A DNA stretch of 64,000 bases, taken from positions 4,216,001 through 4,280,000 of the forward strand of contig OZ251549.1 of NCBI GenBank assembly GCA_965243415.1, written 5' to 3'. The notes under the pieces were generated by a model that saw nothing but the letters and a program-made list of their open reading frames with translations, had not been told where the DNA came from and made no database searches. The first letter of the stretch is position 1; every line of letters starts with the position of its first letter. This document shows, piece after piece, positions 52,265 to 60,486 of the stretch. The DNA comes from G965204755 sp965243415. Its GTDB lineage: Bacteria > Acidobacteriota > Vicinamibacteria > Marinacidobacterales > Marinacidobacteraceae. A program made the translations under genes and the position numbers.

Positions 52265-53638
52265 GTGTCCCTTTCCCCTGCCCGCGCGCTGCACCCGGTG
52301 GCGCCGGCGCTCGTCGACCGCCTCCGGCGGGAAGCGGAGGCCGCGGCGGACGAGATCGCCGCCTTCACCGGCGCGTTGGTGCGGATCCCCACCGTGAACC
52401 CGCCGGGGCGCCACTACCGGGAGTGCGCCGAACGGCTGGGCGACCGCCTCCGCCGCGCCGGCTTCGCGGTGGAGACCTTCGAGACCCCGGGCGGCGATCG
52501 CCCCGGCTTCCGCTGGCCGGCGGACTGCCCCCGCTGGAATGTGATCGGGCGGCTCACCGGCGGAGCGGGCGGCGGCGGTTCGGGGGCCGGCGGTTCGGGG
52601 GCCGGCGGTTCCGGGGCGGGACGCCGGCTCCACCTGAACGGGCACCTCGATGTGGTCCCGGCGGGCGCCGGCTGGAGTTTCGATCCGTTCTCCGGCGAAG
52701 TCCGGGACGGAGCCGTCCGCGGCCGGGGAACCAGCGACATGAAGGGCGGCCTCGCGGCGGCGGTGTTCGCGGCGGAGACCCTGCGGCGGGCCGGGGCGCG
52801 GCTCGAGGGAACGCTGGAGATCTCCGGGACCGCGGACGAGGAGACCGGCGGCCAGGCCGGGGTGGCCCACCTGCTGGAGACCGGGCGGATCGCGAAGGAC
52901 ACGGACGCGGTCCTCATCCCGGAGCCTTTCGGTTCGCGCCGGGTCTCGGTCGGGCACCGGGGGGTGTACTGGTTCCGGGTGGTCTCCGAAGGCGAAACCG
53001 CGCACGGCAGCATGCCCTTCCTGGGGGAGAACGCGGCGCTCCACCTGGCCCCGCTCCTGGAGGCGATCCGCACCGAGTGGACGGAAGACCTGCGGCGGCG
53101 GCGCACCGAGTTGCCGGTGGTCCCGGAGGCCGCCCGCCGCGCCACCCTGAATGTGAACGGGCTCTTCGCCGGCCAGACCGGCGCCGAGGCCCCGAGTCCC
53201 CAGGTGCCGGACCGGGCCGAGTTGGTGGTGGACCGCCGCTTCCTCCCGGAGGAGGGGCTCGCCGCGGTGCGCGCCGACACCGCCCGCCGGGTGGCCGCGG
53301 TCGCCGCCGGAGATCCGGCCCGGAGATACCGCCTCGAAGAACTGCTGACGGTCGAGCCGGTGGTGACGCCGCCCGACTCGCTGGCCCGGGCGGCGATCCG
53401 GTTCGCGGTGCGGGAAACGCTCGGAGCGGAAGTGGAAGAGGTGGCGAGCCCCGGCACCTACGACCAGAAGCACTTCGCCGGGGTGGCCGGGATCCGCGAC
53501 TGCGTGGCCTACGGGCCGGGGATCCTGGAACTGGCCCACCGCCCGGACGAACTCTGTCCGGTGGCGGAACTGGTGGACGCCACCGCCGCGCTGGCGGTCG
53601 CCGCCGCCGCTGTCCTCGGCGTCGAAGCCGGCGCCTGA
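52265..53638 (+). CDS. M20 family deacylase/peptidase (ArgE/DapE-like)
   Basis: A 457-aa zinc amidohydrolase. Metal-binding and catalytic motifs are LNGHLDVVP (His, Asp), GRGTSDMKGGLA (Asp), GTADEETGGQ (Glu base and ligand), VLIPEPFG and, near the end, SPGTYDQKHFAG in the position of the last ligand loop. It would cleave an N-acyl or peptide bond in a small substrate; ArgE, DapE and aminoacylase roles cannot be told apart. A Gly/Ser insert made of three GGSGA units, encoded by 15-bp repeats at about 52,573-52,620, lies just before the first metal motif. The start is GTG at 52265; the gene is followed 19 nt later by the antiporter gene, probably co-transcribed. Confidence 0.9.
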   Translation: MSLSPARALHPVAPALVDRLRREAEAAADEIAAFTGALVRIPTVNPPGRHYRECAERLGDRLRRAGFAVETFETPGGDRPGFRWPADCPRWNVIGRLTGGAGGGGSGAGGSGAGGSGAGRRLHLNGHLDVVPAGAGWSFDPFSGEVRDGAVRGRGTSDMKGGLAAAVFAAETLRRAGARLEGTLEISGTADEETGGQAGVAHLLETGRIAKDTDAVLIPEPFGSRRVSVGHRGVYWFRVVSEGETAHGSMPFLGENAALHLAPLLEAIRTEWTEDLRRRRTELPVVPEAARRATLNVNGLFAGQTGAEAPSPQVPDRAELVVDRRFLPEEGLAAVRADTARRVAAVAAGDPARRYRLEELLTVEPVVTPPDSLARAAIRFAVRETLGAEVEEVASPGTYDQKHFAGVAGIRDCVAYGPGILELAHRPDELCPVAELVDATAALAVAAAAVLGVEAGA

Positions 53639-53657
53639 GGGCAGGGAACCCTCCCGA

Positions 53658-54842
53658 ATGCACGAGTCCGGCACCCTGGTGGTCATCGGGATCGCCGCCT
53701 TCCTGCTGCCCCCGGTCGCCGCGCGGATCATGGTTCCGGCGGTGGTGGTGGAGATCCTGTTCGGCGTCCTCGCCGGGCCGGTGCTGGGACTGGTCGAGAC
53801 GAACGAACTCCTCGACCAGATCGGGGAACTGGGCCTGCTGATGCTGATGTTCCTGGCCGGGTTCGAGATCGACTTCGCCGCGCTCCGCCGGGGCGGCGCC
53901 CGGCCCATCGTGCAGGCGCTGGCGGTCTTCAGCGGGACGCTGGGGCTGTCGTTCCTGGCGACCTGGGTCCTCGACCTGGGGATCTTCTACGGCCCGGTGC
54001 TGGCCACCACTTCGGCGGCGCTGGTGCTGCCGAGCATGCGGAGCGCCGGGATCACCGGGCAGAGCATCGGCCAGGCGATCCTGGTGGCCGCGGTGGTCGC
54101 CGACCTGGTGACGCTGCTGCTCGTGGCGGAGATCACCATCTGGGCGCGGGACGGCTGGGGGATCGAACTCATCGGCGGCCCGGCGCTGCTGGTGCTGGTG
54201 GTGCTGGTGCTGCGGGTGCTGAAACTGCTGGTCTGGTGGCATCCGCAGCGGGCGAGCCGGGTCTTCCAGGAAGACGACCCCGACGAGATGGGCCTGCGGG
54301 GCGCGCTGGCGCTGCTGCTGGTGCTGGTCGGCGTGTCCGCGGCGCTGGGGGTGGAGCCGATCCTGGGGGCGTTCCTCGCCGGGGGGGTCTTCGCGCTCCT
54401 GTTCCAGCCGCCCACCGGCCTGCGGCGGCAACTGTCGGGCATCTCCTGGGGTTTCCTGATCCCGGTGTTCTTCATCAATGTGGGGCTCCGGTTCGATGTG
54501 GCCGCGTTGACCGATCCGGACCTGCTCCGCCGCGCCGGGGTGATCGTGGTCGTCGCCCTGGTCGTGAAGTTCGTCCCGGCGCTGCTCTACATGTTCTGGG
54601 GGTTCTCGCTGCGGGCGGCCTCGGCGGCGGGCTTCCTGCTGTCGGCGCGGCTGAGCCTGGTGGTGGCGGTGGCCACGGTGGGGATGGAACTCGGTCTGCT
54701 GGACCAGCAGGACCGGGCGATCGCGGTGGTCATCGCCGCCGCCACCTCCATCACCTGCCCGGTCCTCTTCCGCGCCATCATCTCCCGCGGCACCGCCGCC
54801 GCGCCCGAGCCGGAAACGGCCCGCCCCGAGTCCGCCGCCTGA
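53658..54842 (+). CDS. CPA2-type cation:proton antiporter
   Basis: A 394-aa inner-membrane protein with about 12 hydrophobic helices of the Kef/NapA (CPA2) type: VVVEILFGVLAGPVLGL, LGLLMLMFLAGFEIDF, ATTSAALVLPSMR, VAAVVADLVTLLLV with the ion-binding Asp, LGAFLAGGVFALL and FFINVGLRFDV. It exchanges Na+ or K+ for protons. There is no C-terminal TrkA-N (RCK) domain, so it lacks the usual nucleotide control of Kef channels. It lies 19 nt after the M20 gene; the gap contains a small hairpin (GAGGG-CAGGGAA-CCCTC). A Shine-Dalgarno site is not evident. Confidence 0.92.
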   Translation: MHESGTLVVIGIAAFLLPPVAARIMVPAVVVEILFGVLAGPVLGLVETNELLDQIGELGLLMLMFLAGFEIDFAALRRGGARPIVQALAVFSGTLGLSFLATWVLDLGIFYGPVLATTSAALVLPSMRSAGITGQSIGQAILVAAVVADLVTLLLVAEITIWARDGWGIELIGGPALLVLVVLVLRVLKLLVWWHPQRASRVFQEDDPDEMGLRGALALLLVLVGVSAALGVEPILGAFLAGGVFALLFQPPTGLRRQLSGISWGFLIPVFFINVGLRFDVAALTDPDLLRRAGVIVVVALVVKFVPALLYMFWGFSLRAASAAGFLLSARLSLVVAVATVGMELGLLDQQDRAIAVVIAAATSITCPVLFRAIISRGTAAAPEPETARPESAA

Positions 54843-55014
54843 AGGGCGCCCGCCGCGGGTCGCTCTCCGCCGGCGCCGGCGACGACCGACTCCCGGACGA
54901 TCCCGCCGCAACCGGGCCGGTGGCGGAAGGGCAGCCGGCGACAGCGCCAGCCCGGCGAGTCCCGCCGCGGGCCGCAGCGGTCGGCAACGAGCCGGCGCCC
55001 CACGGGCGGAACCG

Positions 55015-55869
55015 CTACGCCGGGACCCAGACGGTTCCGGCGCGGCGTTCGAGGCGGATCCGGGAACTGCCGCCGTGGATGACGATGGAATAGACGACGC
55101 CGGCGCCGCTCACGGTGATGCGCCCGGCGCCGGAACTGCCGAGCGGCGAGAAGGACACCATCCGGGCCGCGCCCACCGCGAGTCCCGGGATCGCGTTCCC
55201 TCCGGCAGCTTCGGCGGAAGCGCCCCACTCGACCCCGGAGAACCGCTCGTCGAATCTCCAGCCGGCGCGCAGGAGCCGTTCGCCCCCGGCGGCGATCTCG
55301 GCGCGGCGGACCCCGTTGTGGTTCGCATCGAGATAGACGGCGACCACCGGGGGCCGGCCCGAAGGCCCGGTCGAGGCGCCGGCGCCGGGGGTCGGCGGAT
55401 CGAAGACCACCGCCACATTGGCGGCCCGGGCGGCGGCCTCGGCCCGCGCCCGCTGCAGCAGCGAGCGCATCGCCATCGCGGCGTGCCGCACCTGCTGCGT
55501 CCGGAAGGAATTCGCGAGCGGAGGAATCGCCATCGCCCCGAGCACCCCCACGAGCGCCAGGGCGGCGAGCAACTCCGTGAGGGTGAAGCCGCGCGCCCCC
55601 GGCCGGCAGGCCGCCCGCCGAGGAGGGCGGCCCGGCCGGCGTGGTCGGACCTCTCGAACCAAGGGCCGAACCGGGTGCCGGACCGGGTGCCGGACCGGGT
55701 GCCGGACCGACGGGCCCGGCGCGGCAGGACCTCGATTCCGGGGAGTCAGGACCCGGAACACCCAGTCCCGCAGCCGGCGGCGGAAGCGCTCCCGCCGCGC
55801 GGCCGCGGCCGGCGACCGCGGACGGCCGCCGGCGCGGAGAGATCCCGAACCGGGGAAGAGTTTCGGCAC
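55015..55869 (-). CDS. FimT/GspH-like pseudopilin
   Basis: Up to 284 aa. The prepilin peptidase site and pilin helix are clear: ARG/FTLTELLAALALVGVLGAMAIPPL, with Glu5 of the mature protein present. The mature part, about 190 residues, has VVAVYLDANHNGVR and SFSPLGSSGAGRITV, as in GspH/FimT minor pseudopilins. The leader before the site would be about 95 residues if the ATG at 55869 is used, far longer than usual, Arg/Pro-rich and containing three VRHP repeats (12-bp DNA repeat at 55674-55709). A start inside this stretch is more likely but none is marked. It is a lone pilin gene in this window, though the ComEA-like gene lies just upstream. Confidence 0.8.
   Translation of the reverse strand: MPKLFPGSGSLRAGGRPRSPAAAARRERFRRRLRDWVFRVLTPRNRGPAAPGPSVRHPVRHPVRHPVRPLVREVRPRRPGRPPRRAACRPGARGFTLTELLAALALVGVLGAMAIPPLANSFRTQQVRHAAMAMRSLLQRARAEAAARAANVAVVFDPPTPGAGASTGPSGRPPVVAVYLDANHNGVRRAEIAAGGERLLRAGWRFDERFSGVEWGASAEAAGGNAIPGLAVGAARMVSFSPLGSSGAGRITVSGAGVVYSIVIHGGSSRIRLERRAGTVWVPA
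55674..55709. repeat. three copies of a 12-bp repeat (GGTGCCGGACCG)
   Basis: Tandem and perfect; encodes the VRHP repeats in the leader of the pseudopilin frame, or is non-coding if that gene starts further downstream. Confidence 0.75.
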
Positions 55870-55888
55870 GCTGCCGGGGAAGACCCGG

Positions 55889-56332
55889 TCAGGCCGCGAG
55901 CGCCGCCGCCGCGTCCGGAGAAGCGCCCGCCGCGGCGGAGGCAGCGGAACCGCCGGCGCTCCCGACGGTCACATGGGGCTCGATCAACTCGTAGGTCCGC
56001 TCCCCGATGCCGTCCACATTGAGCAACTCCCTCGTCGTCTTGAAAGGGCCGTTCTCCTCCCGCCAGGCGACGATCTTGGCGGCGATGGCCGGGCCCACGC
56101 GCGGCAACTGGGTGAGTTCCTCGGCGCTGGCCGTGTTGATGTCGATCGGCGACTCCGGCTGCGCCGGCGCCCTCTCGACCGCGGGCACAGCCGCCGGGGC
56201 CGCCGCGACGGGGGAGAACGCCGGCGAGGAGAACGCCGGCGGGGTGACCGCGGCGGCCTCGGCGAACGCCGCAGCGGGGGACAGCGCGATCAGCGCCGCC
56301 GCGAGACCGGAGAGAACGGTCCTCGGTGTCAT
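55889..56332 (-). CDS. exported helix-hairpin-helix protein (ComEA-like)
   Basis: A 147-aa protein. A signal peptide (residues 1-27, ending AAAFAEA) is followed by a Pro/Ala linker and one ComEA-type double helix-hairpin-helix domain: IDINTASAEELTQLPRVGPAIAAKIVAWREENGPFKT, then LLNVDGIGERTYELIEP. Such proteins bind DNA outside the cytoplasm during natural transformation. An Ala-rich tail ends the protein. The ATG at 56332 is preceded by a strong Shine-Dalgarno GGAGGA at 7 nt. The nearby pseudopilin gene would fit a DNA-uptake role; DNA-binding repair proteins with the same domain are the alternative. Confidence 0.88.
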   Translation of the reverse strand: MTPRTVLSGLAAALIALSPAAAFAEAAAVTPPAFSSPAFSPVAAAPAAVPAVERAPAQPESPIDINTASAEELTQLPRVGPAIAAKIVAWREENGPFKTTRELLNVDGIGERTYELIEPHVTVGSAGGSAASAAAGASPDAAAALAA

Positions 56333-56881
56333 GTGGATTTCCTCCTGGGGTTGGCGCCGGGCAGCGCCCGACGGGGCCCGGGGTCGGGCCGGCTCATTCC
56401 GGAGCGGGATGCCCCGGATGCCCTTCCCCGACCGCAACCCCGATGCCGACCGGGGCCGACCGGCCCCCGCGACCGGGCGGCGGACGCCGCGTCCACAGCG
56501 AACCTGTGGAAACACAAGGGGTTGGCGTTGGCTCAGCGCGGCCGGCGCCCCACCCGCCGGCGCCGCGCGAGGGCCGGGCGGAGCCGGGAGCGTCAACCGC
56601 CGTTGACGCAGCAGCAACCGCTGTTGACGCCGAACGGAAACGGAGCGTTCCGTCCCCGTCGCCCCGACCCCTCCAAAGGCCGCCCACCACAACACACCCG
56701 GCGCCGCAGACGAACCGGAGGCCGCCCCACGCGGTCGCGGCGGCGTCCGTGCCGGCGAGGACCCGGCGTTCCAGGCAGCCGGGCCGTTCCGGCGCGCCGG
56801 CCTCGTCCCGCCGGCCGAACGGAGCGGGGCCGAACGGAGCAGGGATGAACGGAGCGGGGGCGAACGCCGCGCCCCGGCCGT
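56333..56881. other. intergenic stretch with short imperfect repeats
   Basis: About 550 bp between the ComEA-like and M23 genes. It holds a run of CCGAACGGAGCGGGG-like units at about 56,813-56,872 and the pair GTTGACG at about 56,601 and 56,623. No gene was recognised. Confidence 0.5.
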
Positions 56882-58177
56882 TCAGGAACCGGCGGCCGTC
56901 GCCGCGACCACCGCTTCCCTCGGCCGCCGCGGCGCCGGATCGCTGTCGAGGGCGCGCTCCAGTTCGTCCCGCCACTCCCGGAAGGCCGGCAGGTGCTCCT
57001 CGGGGATCGGCGGCCCCGGCGGGATGATGTTCGACCGGGGATCGAGCGGCTTGCCGTAGCGGTAGAGCCGGTAGTCCAGGTGCGGCCCGCTGGAGAGCCC
57101 GGTGGACCCCACATAGCCGATGACCTGGCGCTGTTCCACCCGCTGCCCCGGCTTCGCCGCCGCCGCGAACCGCGAAAGGTGGAGATACCGCGTCATGTAC
57201 CCCCCGGCGTGCCGCAGCGTCACCATGTTGCCGTTCGGGCCCCGCATCCCGGCGTCCACCACCACGCCGTCCGCGGTGGCCATCACCGGCGAACCCGTCG
57301 GGGCGGCGTAGTCCACGCCGTAGTGCGGCCGGTACACCCCGAGCACCGGGTGGAGCCGCCGGTGGGTGAACACCCCGGAGATCCGCGAGTAGGCGACCGG
57401 GCTCATCAGGAACGCCCGCTTGATCGAGTTCCCGTCCCGGTCGTAGAAACCGCCGCCGCCGTCGGGCAATTCGAAGCGGAAGGCGGAGATCGGACGGCCG
57501 CGGTTCACATACCGCACCGCCCGGAGCGGCCCGTAGCCCCTCCACTCGCCTTCCGGGGAGAAGAGTTTGTCCACGACGACCGACCAGGTGTCCCCCCGGC
57601 GGCTGTCGCGGTGGAAGTCGATGTCGTATTCGAGCGCGCTCGCCAGGAGCACCGCCAGCCCGGGCCGTTCCCCGGCGCCCACCAGACTCTCGTAGAGGCT
57701 GCTCACCACCGTCCCCCGCACCACGGTGCGCCGGGCGAACGGCTCGGCGGTCTCTTCGCGGGCGTCCCATCCCTCCCCCTCCCGGGCCACGGTCACCCGC
57801 CGGAAGTCGCCCAGCGGCAACTCCACCCGCGCCGGGGCGCCCCGCGGGTCGCGGTGCATCCACACGGTCTGGCCGACCCGGAAACTGCGGACATCGGCGA
57901 ACCCGTCGAGGGCCGCCACCACCCCGGCGACCTCCGGGCGCGAGAAGCCGTTCCGCACCAGGACGCTCGACAGCGCGTCGCCGGGCAGGAAGCGGTCCGG
58001 AACCGAGTAGAGCCCGACGACCGGTTCCGCCCGGACCTCGGTCGGCGGCTCGGTCGGCGGGCTCGGGAACGGCCCCTCCCAGGAGCGGAGGACCACGAAT
58101 CCGAAGAGCGGAACCGCCCCGACGACGGCCGCGACGACCGCGGCGGCGGGGGCGAAAGAGCGCTTCTTCACGAACAT
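56882..58177 (-). CDS. M23 family metallopeptidase (cell-wall endopeptidase)
   Basis: A 431-aa protein with an N-terminal membrane anchor or signal (about residues 9-31), a LysM/OapA-like middle region (FLPGDALSSVLVRNGFSRPEV, FRVGQTVW) and a lysostaphin-type C-terminal domain. The zinc ligands and catalytic residues are in RPHYGVDYAAPTGSPV (His, Asp), TRYLHLSRF (His) and SGPHLDYRLY (His). It resembles MepM-type enzymes that cut peptidoglycan crosslinks for cell growth. The family-typical tail is longer here by some 40 Pro/Arg/Glu-rich residues. A TAGGAT box ends 9 nt before the ATG. Confidence 0.92.
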   Translation of the reverse strand: MFVKKRSFAPAAAVVAAVVGAVPLFGFVVLRSWEGPFPSPPTEPPTEVRAEPVVGLYSVPDRFLPGDALSSVLVRNGFSRPEVAGVVAALDGFADVRSFRVGQTVWMHRDPRGAPARVELPLGDFRRVTVAREGEGWDAREETAEPFARRTVVRGTVVSSLYESLVGAGERPGLAVLLASALEYDIDFHRDSRRGDTWSVVVDKLFSPEGEWRGYGPLRAVRYVNRGRPISAFRFELPDGGGGFYDRDGNSIKRAFLMSPVAYSRISGVFTHRRLHPVLGVYRPHYGVDYAAPTGSPVMATADGVVVDAGMRGPNGNMVTLRHAGGYMTRYLHLSRFAAAAKPGQRVEQRQVIGYVGSTGLSSGPHLDYRLYRYGKPLDPRSNIIPPGPPIPEEHLPAFREWRDELERALDSDPAPRRPREAVVAATAAGS

Positions 58178-58186
58178 TTCGGATTC

Positions 58187-58192
58187 ATCCTA
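58187..58192 (-). promoter_or_regulatory. -10 box TAGGAT of the M23 gene
   Basis: TAGGAT followed by GAATCCGAA and the ATG at 58177; leaderless start inferred. Confidence 0.4.
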
Positions 58193-58392
58193 CCAACGAT
58201 GGCGCGACTCCCGGCGGCCCGGGGCCGCTGCCGAACGCCGTTTCCGGCGACCGCGGAGCCCTTCCGGGGACGACGAACCGCCCCTCCGGCAGCGTCCGGG
58301 CCCGGGTCGGCAGGGACTTCCGGGCCCGGCCCCGGCACCCGCCGCCACGACCCCGAGAACTGCGGAGGCCACGACGGTGGTCTTCGAATTCG

Positions 58393-58426
58393 GACGAAAA
58401 CCGGCCAGAAAACCCGAATTTTCGTC
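58393..58426. other. AT-rich inverted repeat (GACGAAAA ... TTTTCGTC)
   Basis: A perfect 8-bp inverted repeat with an 18-nt centre, inside a 60-bp AT-rich island, about 215 bp upstream of the M23 gene. The neighbouring CGAATTCG is also palindromic. A regulator-binding site or stem-loop is possible. The rest of 58193-58680 shows no gene. Confidence 0.5.
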
Positions 58427-58680
58427 GAAATCGTTGGAAGCGGGTAGCAGCAGGCGCGAAGGTCCGAAGCCGTGTCCCTTCGAGGCGGGATCGCCCGGGC
58501 CCCGTTGCGCGACGCCTCTCCGCCCCATACCCAACCGCCGGCAAGAAGCGCACCCCCGGAGATCCGCGACTCCGGCCGCGCCCCTGCCCCCCCCGAACTC
58601 CCGGGCGACGACCCGGGACCGGCCCGGCGGCCCCCTTCCCGGAAGGCGGCGCCGGAGCGGCCGGTCGCCGCCGGGGAGCG

Positions 58681-59616
58681 CTATCCGGCGGAACCGGCTC
58701 TCGCCGCCAGCACCTCGGCGATGCCGTCCTCGAGGCGGACCGCGGCCCGGAATCCCAGCAGCCGCTCCGCCTTCCCGGGGTCGGCGAAGGCGTGGCGCAC
58801 ATCCCCGGGGCGGAGCGGGGCGAACCGGGGAGCCAGGTCCACCCCGGCGGCGGCGGCGGTGAAGCGCCAGATGTCGAGCACCGAGAGCCGCCGCCCGGAA
58901 GCCACATTGAACGCCTCGCCGCCGGCCTCGCCCGACGCCCGGTCGAGCGCCCGCAGGATCGCCTCCACCACATCGGAGCGGTGGACGAAGTCGCGGGTCT
59001 GTTTCCCGTCGCCGTGGACTTCCGGCCGCTCCCCGGCCAGCGCGGCGGCGGAGAAGTTGGCGATCACCCGGGCGTAGGGCGAGTCGGCCCGGTCGCCGAC
59101 CCCGTACACATTGAAGAACCGCAGAGCCACCGCCGGCGGGCCGCCGGTGCGGTGGTGCTGGAGGACATGCCGCTCCGCCGCCAACTTGGTGATCGCGTAC
59201 ACCGACGCCGGCGAAACCGGCGCGGACTCGACCAGCGCCGCGTCCCCGCCGTCGCCGTACACCGCGCAGGAAGAGGCGAAGGCGAAGGCGGAGACCCCGG
59301 CCCGGCGGGAGGCCCGCAGCAGGGAGAGGGTGCCGCCCACATTCACTGCGGCGGCCCGCTCCGGCTGTTCCTCCGCGGTCGGCACCGAGGAGACCGCGGC
59401 CAGGTGGATCACCCGCTCCGACCCGCTCACCGCTGCCTCCACCACCGCCGCTTCGGCGATGTCGCCCTCGACCAGTTCCACCCCGGGCAGGTCGGCGAGT
59501 TCCCGCCCGTCGCCGGTGGAGAAGTCGTCCAGGATGCGCACCGGCTCGCCGTCCCCGACGAGCCGCCGAACGACCGCGGAACCGATGAACCCGGCCCCGC
59601 CGGTGACCAGCGTCAC
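58681..59616 (-). CDS. NAD-dependent sugar epimerase/dehydratase (GalE-like)
   Basis: A 311-aa extended SDR. The NAD-binding motif is VTGGAGFIGSAV (residues 4-15), with LDDFSTG after the second strand. Catalytic residues are the Ser-Ser in AFASSCAVYGD and the YAITK motif. FFNVYGVGDRADSPYARVI and GDGKQTRDFVHRSDVV are typical of UDP-glucose 4-epimerase-like enzymes acting on nucleotide sugars. The GTG at 59616 places the Rossmann motif at the very N-terminus as in relatives; an upstream open frame is Arg/Gly-rich and not convincing. The product feeds surface polysaccharide synthesis (inference). It lies downstream of the RNase P RNA on the same strand. Confidence 0.9.
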   Translation of the reverse strand: MTLVTGGAGFIGSAVVRRLVGDGEPVRILDDFSTGDGRELADLPGVELVEGDIAEAAVVEAAVSGSERVIHLAAVSSVPTAEEQPERAAAVNVGGTLSLLRASRRAGVSAFAFASSCAVYGDGGDAALVESAPVSPASVYAITKLAAERHVLQHHRTGGPPAVALRFFNVYGVGDRADSPYARVIANFSAAALAGERPEVHGDGKQTRDFVHRSDVVEAILRALDRASGEAGGEAFNVASGRRLSVLDIWRFTAAAAGVDLAPRFAPLRPGDVRHAFADPGKAERLLGFRAAVRLEDGIAEVLAARAGSAG

Positions 59617-60019
59617 GCCCCGGTCACGCCCGCCGCCGCCGGCCGCGCCCCCGCTGTCGGCCGCGCCGCCGGAGGGACGGAGACGGGCGGGCGGAGGATC
59701 ACGGGAGTCGGGAGTCGGAAGGGACGGAAGCAGCGCCGGCCACCCCGATCCCGGCCGCCGCGCCCACCCGTCGGGGCCGAAGTCTAAGCGACCGTTCCGG
59801 TTTCTCCCGCTCGCGGAAGCGCGGGGCCCGCCCTCGACTGGCCGCGTCCGCCGGCAGCCGGCGCCGCGGCCGGACCGCGCCATCGCCGCGACGCGCCGGC
59901 CGACTCCTCCCGCCGGACGAGGGGCCGGCGACCGGGCGAAGGCCGCCCTGCCTCCCCCCGGTCTGCCCACGATCCGCAGCGGACCGGCGGGTCCGATCCG
60001 CCCCGCGCGGCGGCGAGGG

Positions 60020-60396
60020 TCCGAGCCGCCCGTAAGCCGAATTCTGTTCCCCGAACCGGTCGCCCGGAACGGGGCGGCGGTCATGTATCTACCCCGACGG
60101 TTACCCGCCGGATGAAGAGCGACCTACCCGGAGACTCGCCAGGCGGGGTCATCGCCTCCCTATTTGGTCTTGCTCCGTGCGGGGTTTACCGTGCCCCGGA
60201 CATCACTGCCCGGGCGGTGCGCTCTTACCGCACCTTTTCACCCTTACCGCTCCGCGAACGGAGAGGCGGTCTGTTTTCTGTGGCACTTTCCTTCCGGTCA
60301 CCCGGACTGGGCGTTACCCAGCGCACTGCCCTGCGGAGTTCGGACTTTCCTCCCGCCCCCCGAAGGGAGCCGGCGACCGTCTGAACGACTCGAACC
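60020..60396 (-). ncRNA. rnpB: RNase P RNA, bacterial class A
   Basis: The catalytic RNA of RNase P, which matures tRNA 5' ends. Conserved cores appear in order on the minus strand: GGGAGGAAAGTCCGAACTCC, then GGGTAACGCCCAGTCCGG, CCACAGAAAACAGACCGCC, AAGGTGAAAAGG-type and GGTAAGAGCGCACC, AAACCCC, GACCAAATAGG, and ACAGAATTCGGCTTAC near the 3' end. The end pairing is CGAG (about 60392) with CTCG (about 60022). Ends are approximate. No T-rich terminator is visible downstream. Confidence 0.95.
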
Positions 60397-60403
60397 ACGG
60401 CGC

Positions 60404-60409
60404 ATTCTA
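60404..60409 (-). promoter_or_regulatory. rnpB: -10 box TAGAAT of the RNase P RNA gene
   Basis: TAGAAT stands 7-8 nt before the predicted RNA 5' end. The -35 region (TGGCGG or GTGGCG) is weak. Confidence 0.55.
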
Positions 60410-60486
60410 GTTTCCCGCCGCCAACGCCGCCACGCCGGAGGGTCGGTGGCGACGAGGCAGAGAAGAACAGCGCGGGGCAAGCGCAA

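Noticed and set aside
60380..60400. A tRNA gene suggested by GGTTCGAGTC
   Set aside because: This T-loop-like string is the 5' end of the RNase P RNA; no cloverleaf can be drawn around it. I found no tRNA in the window.
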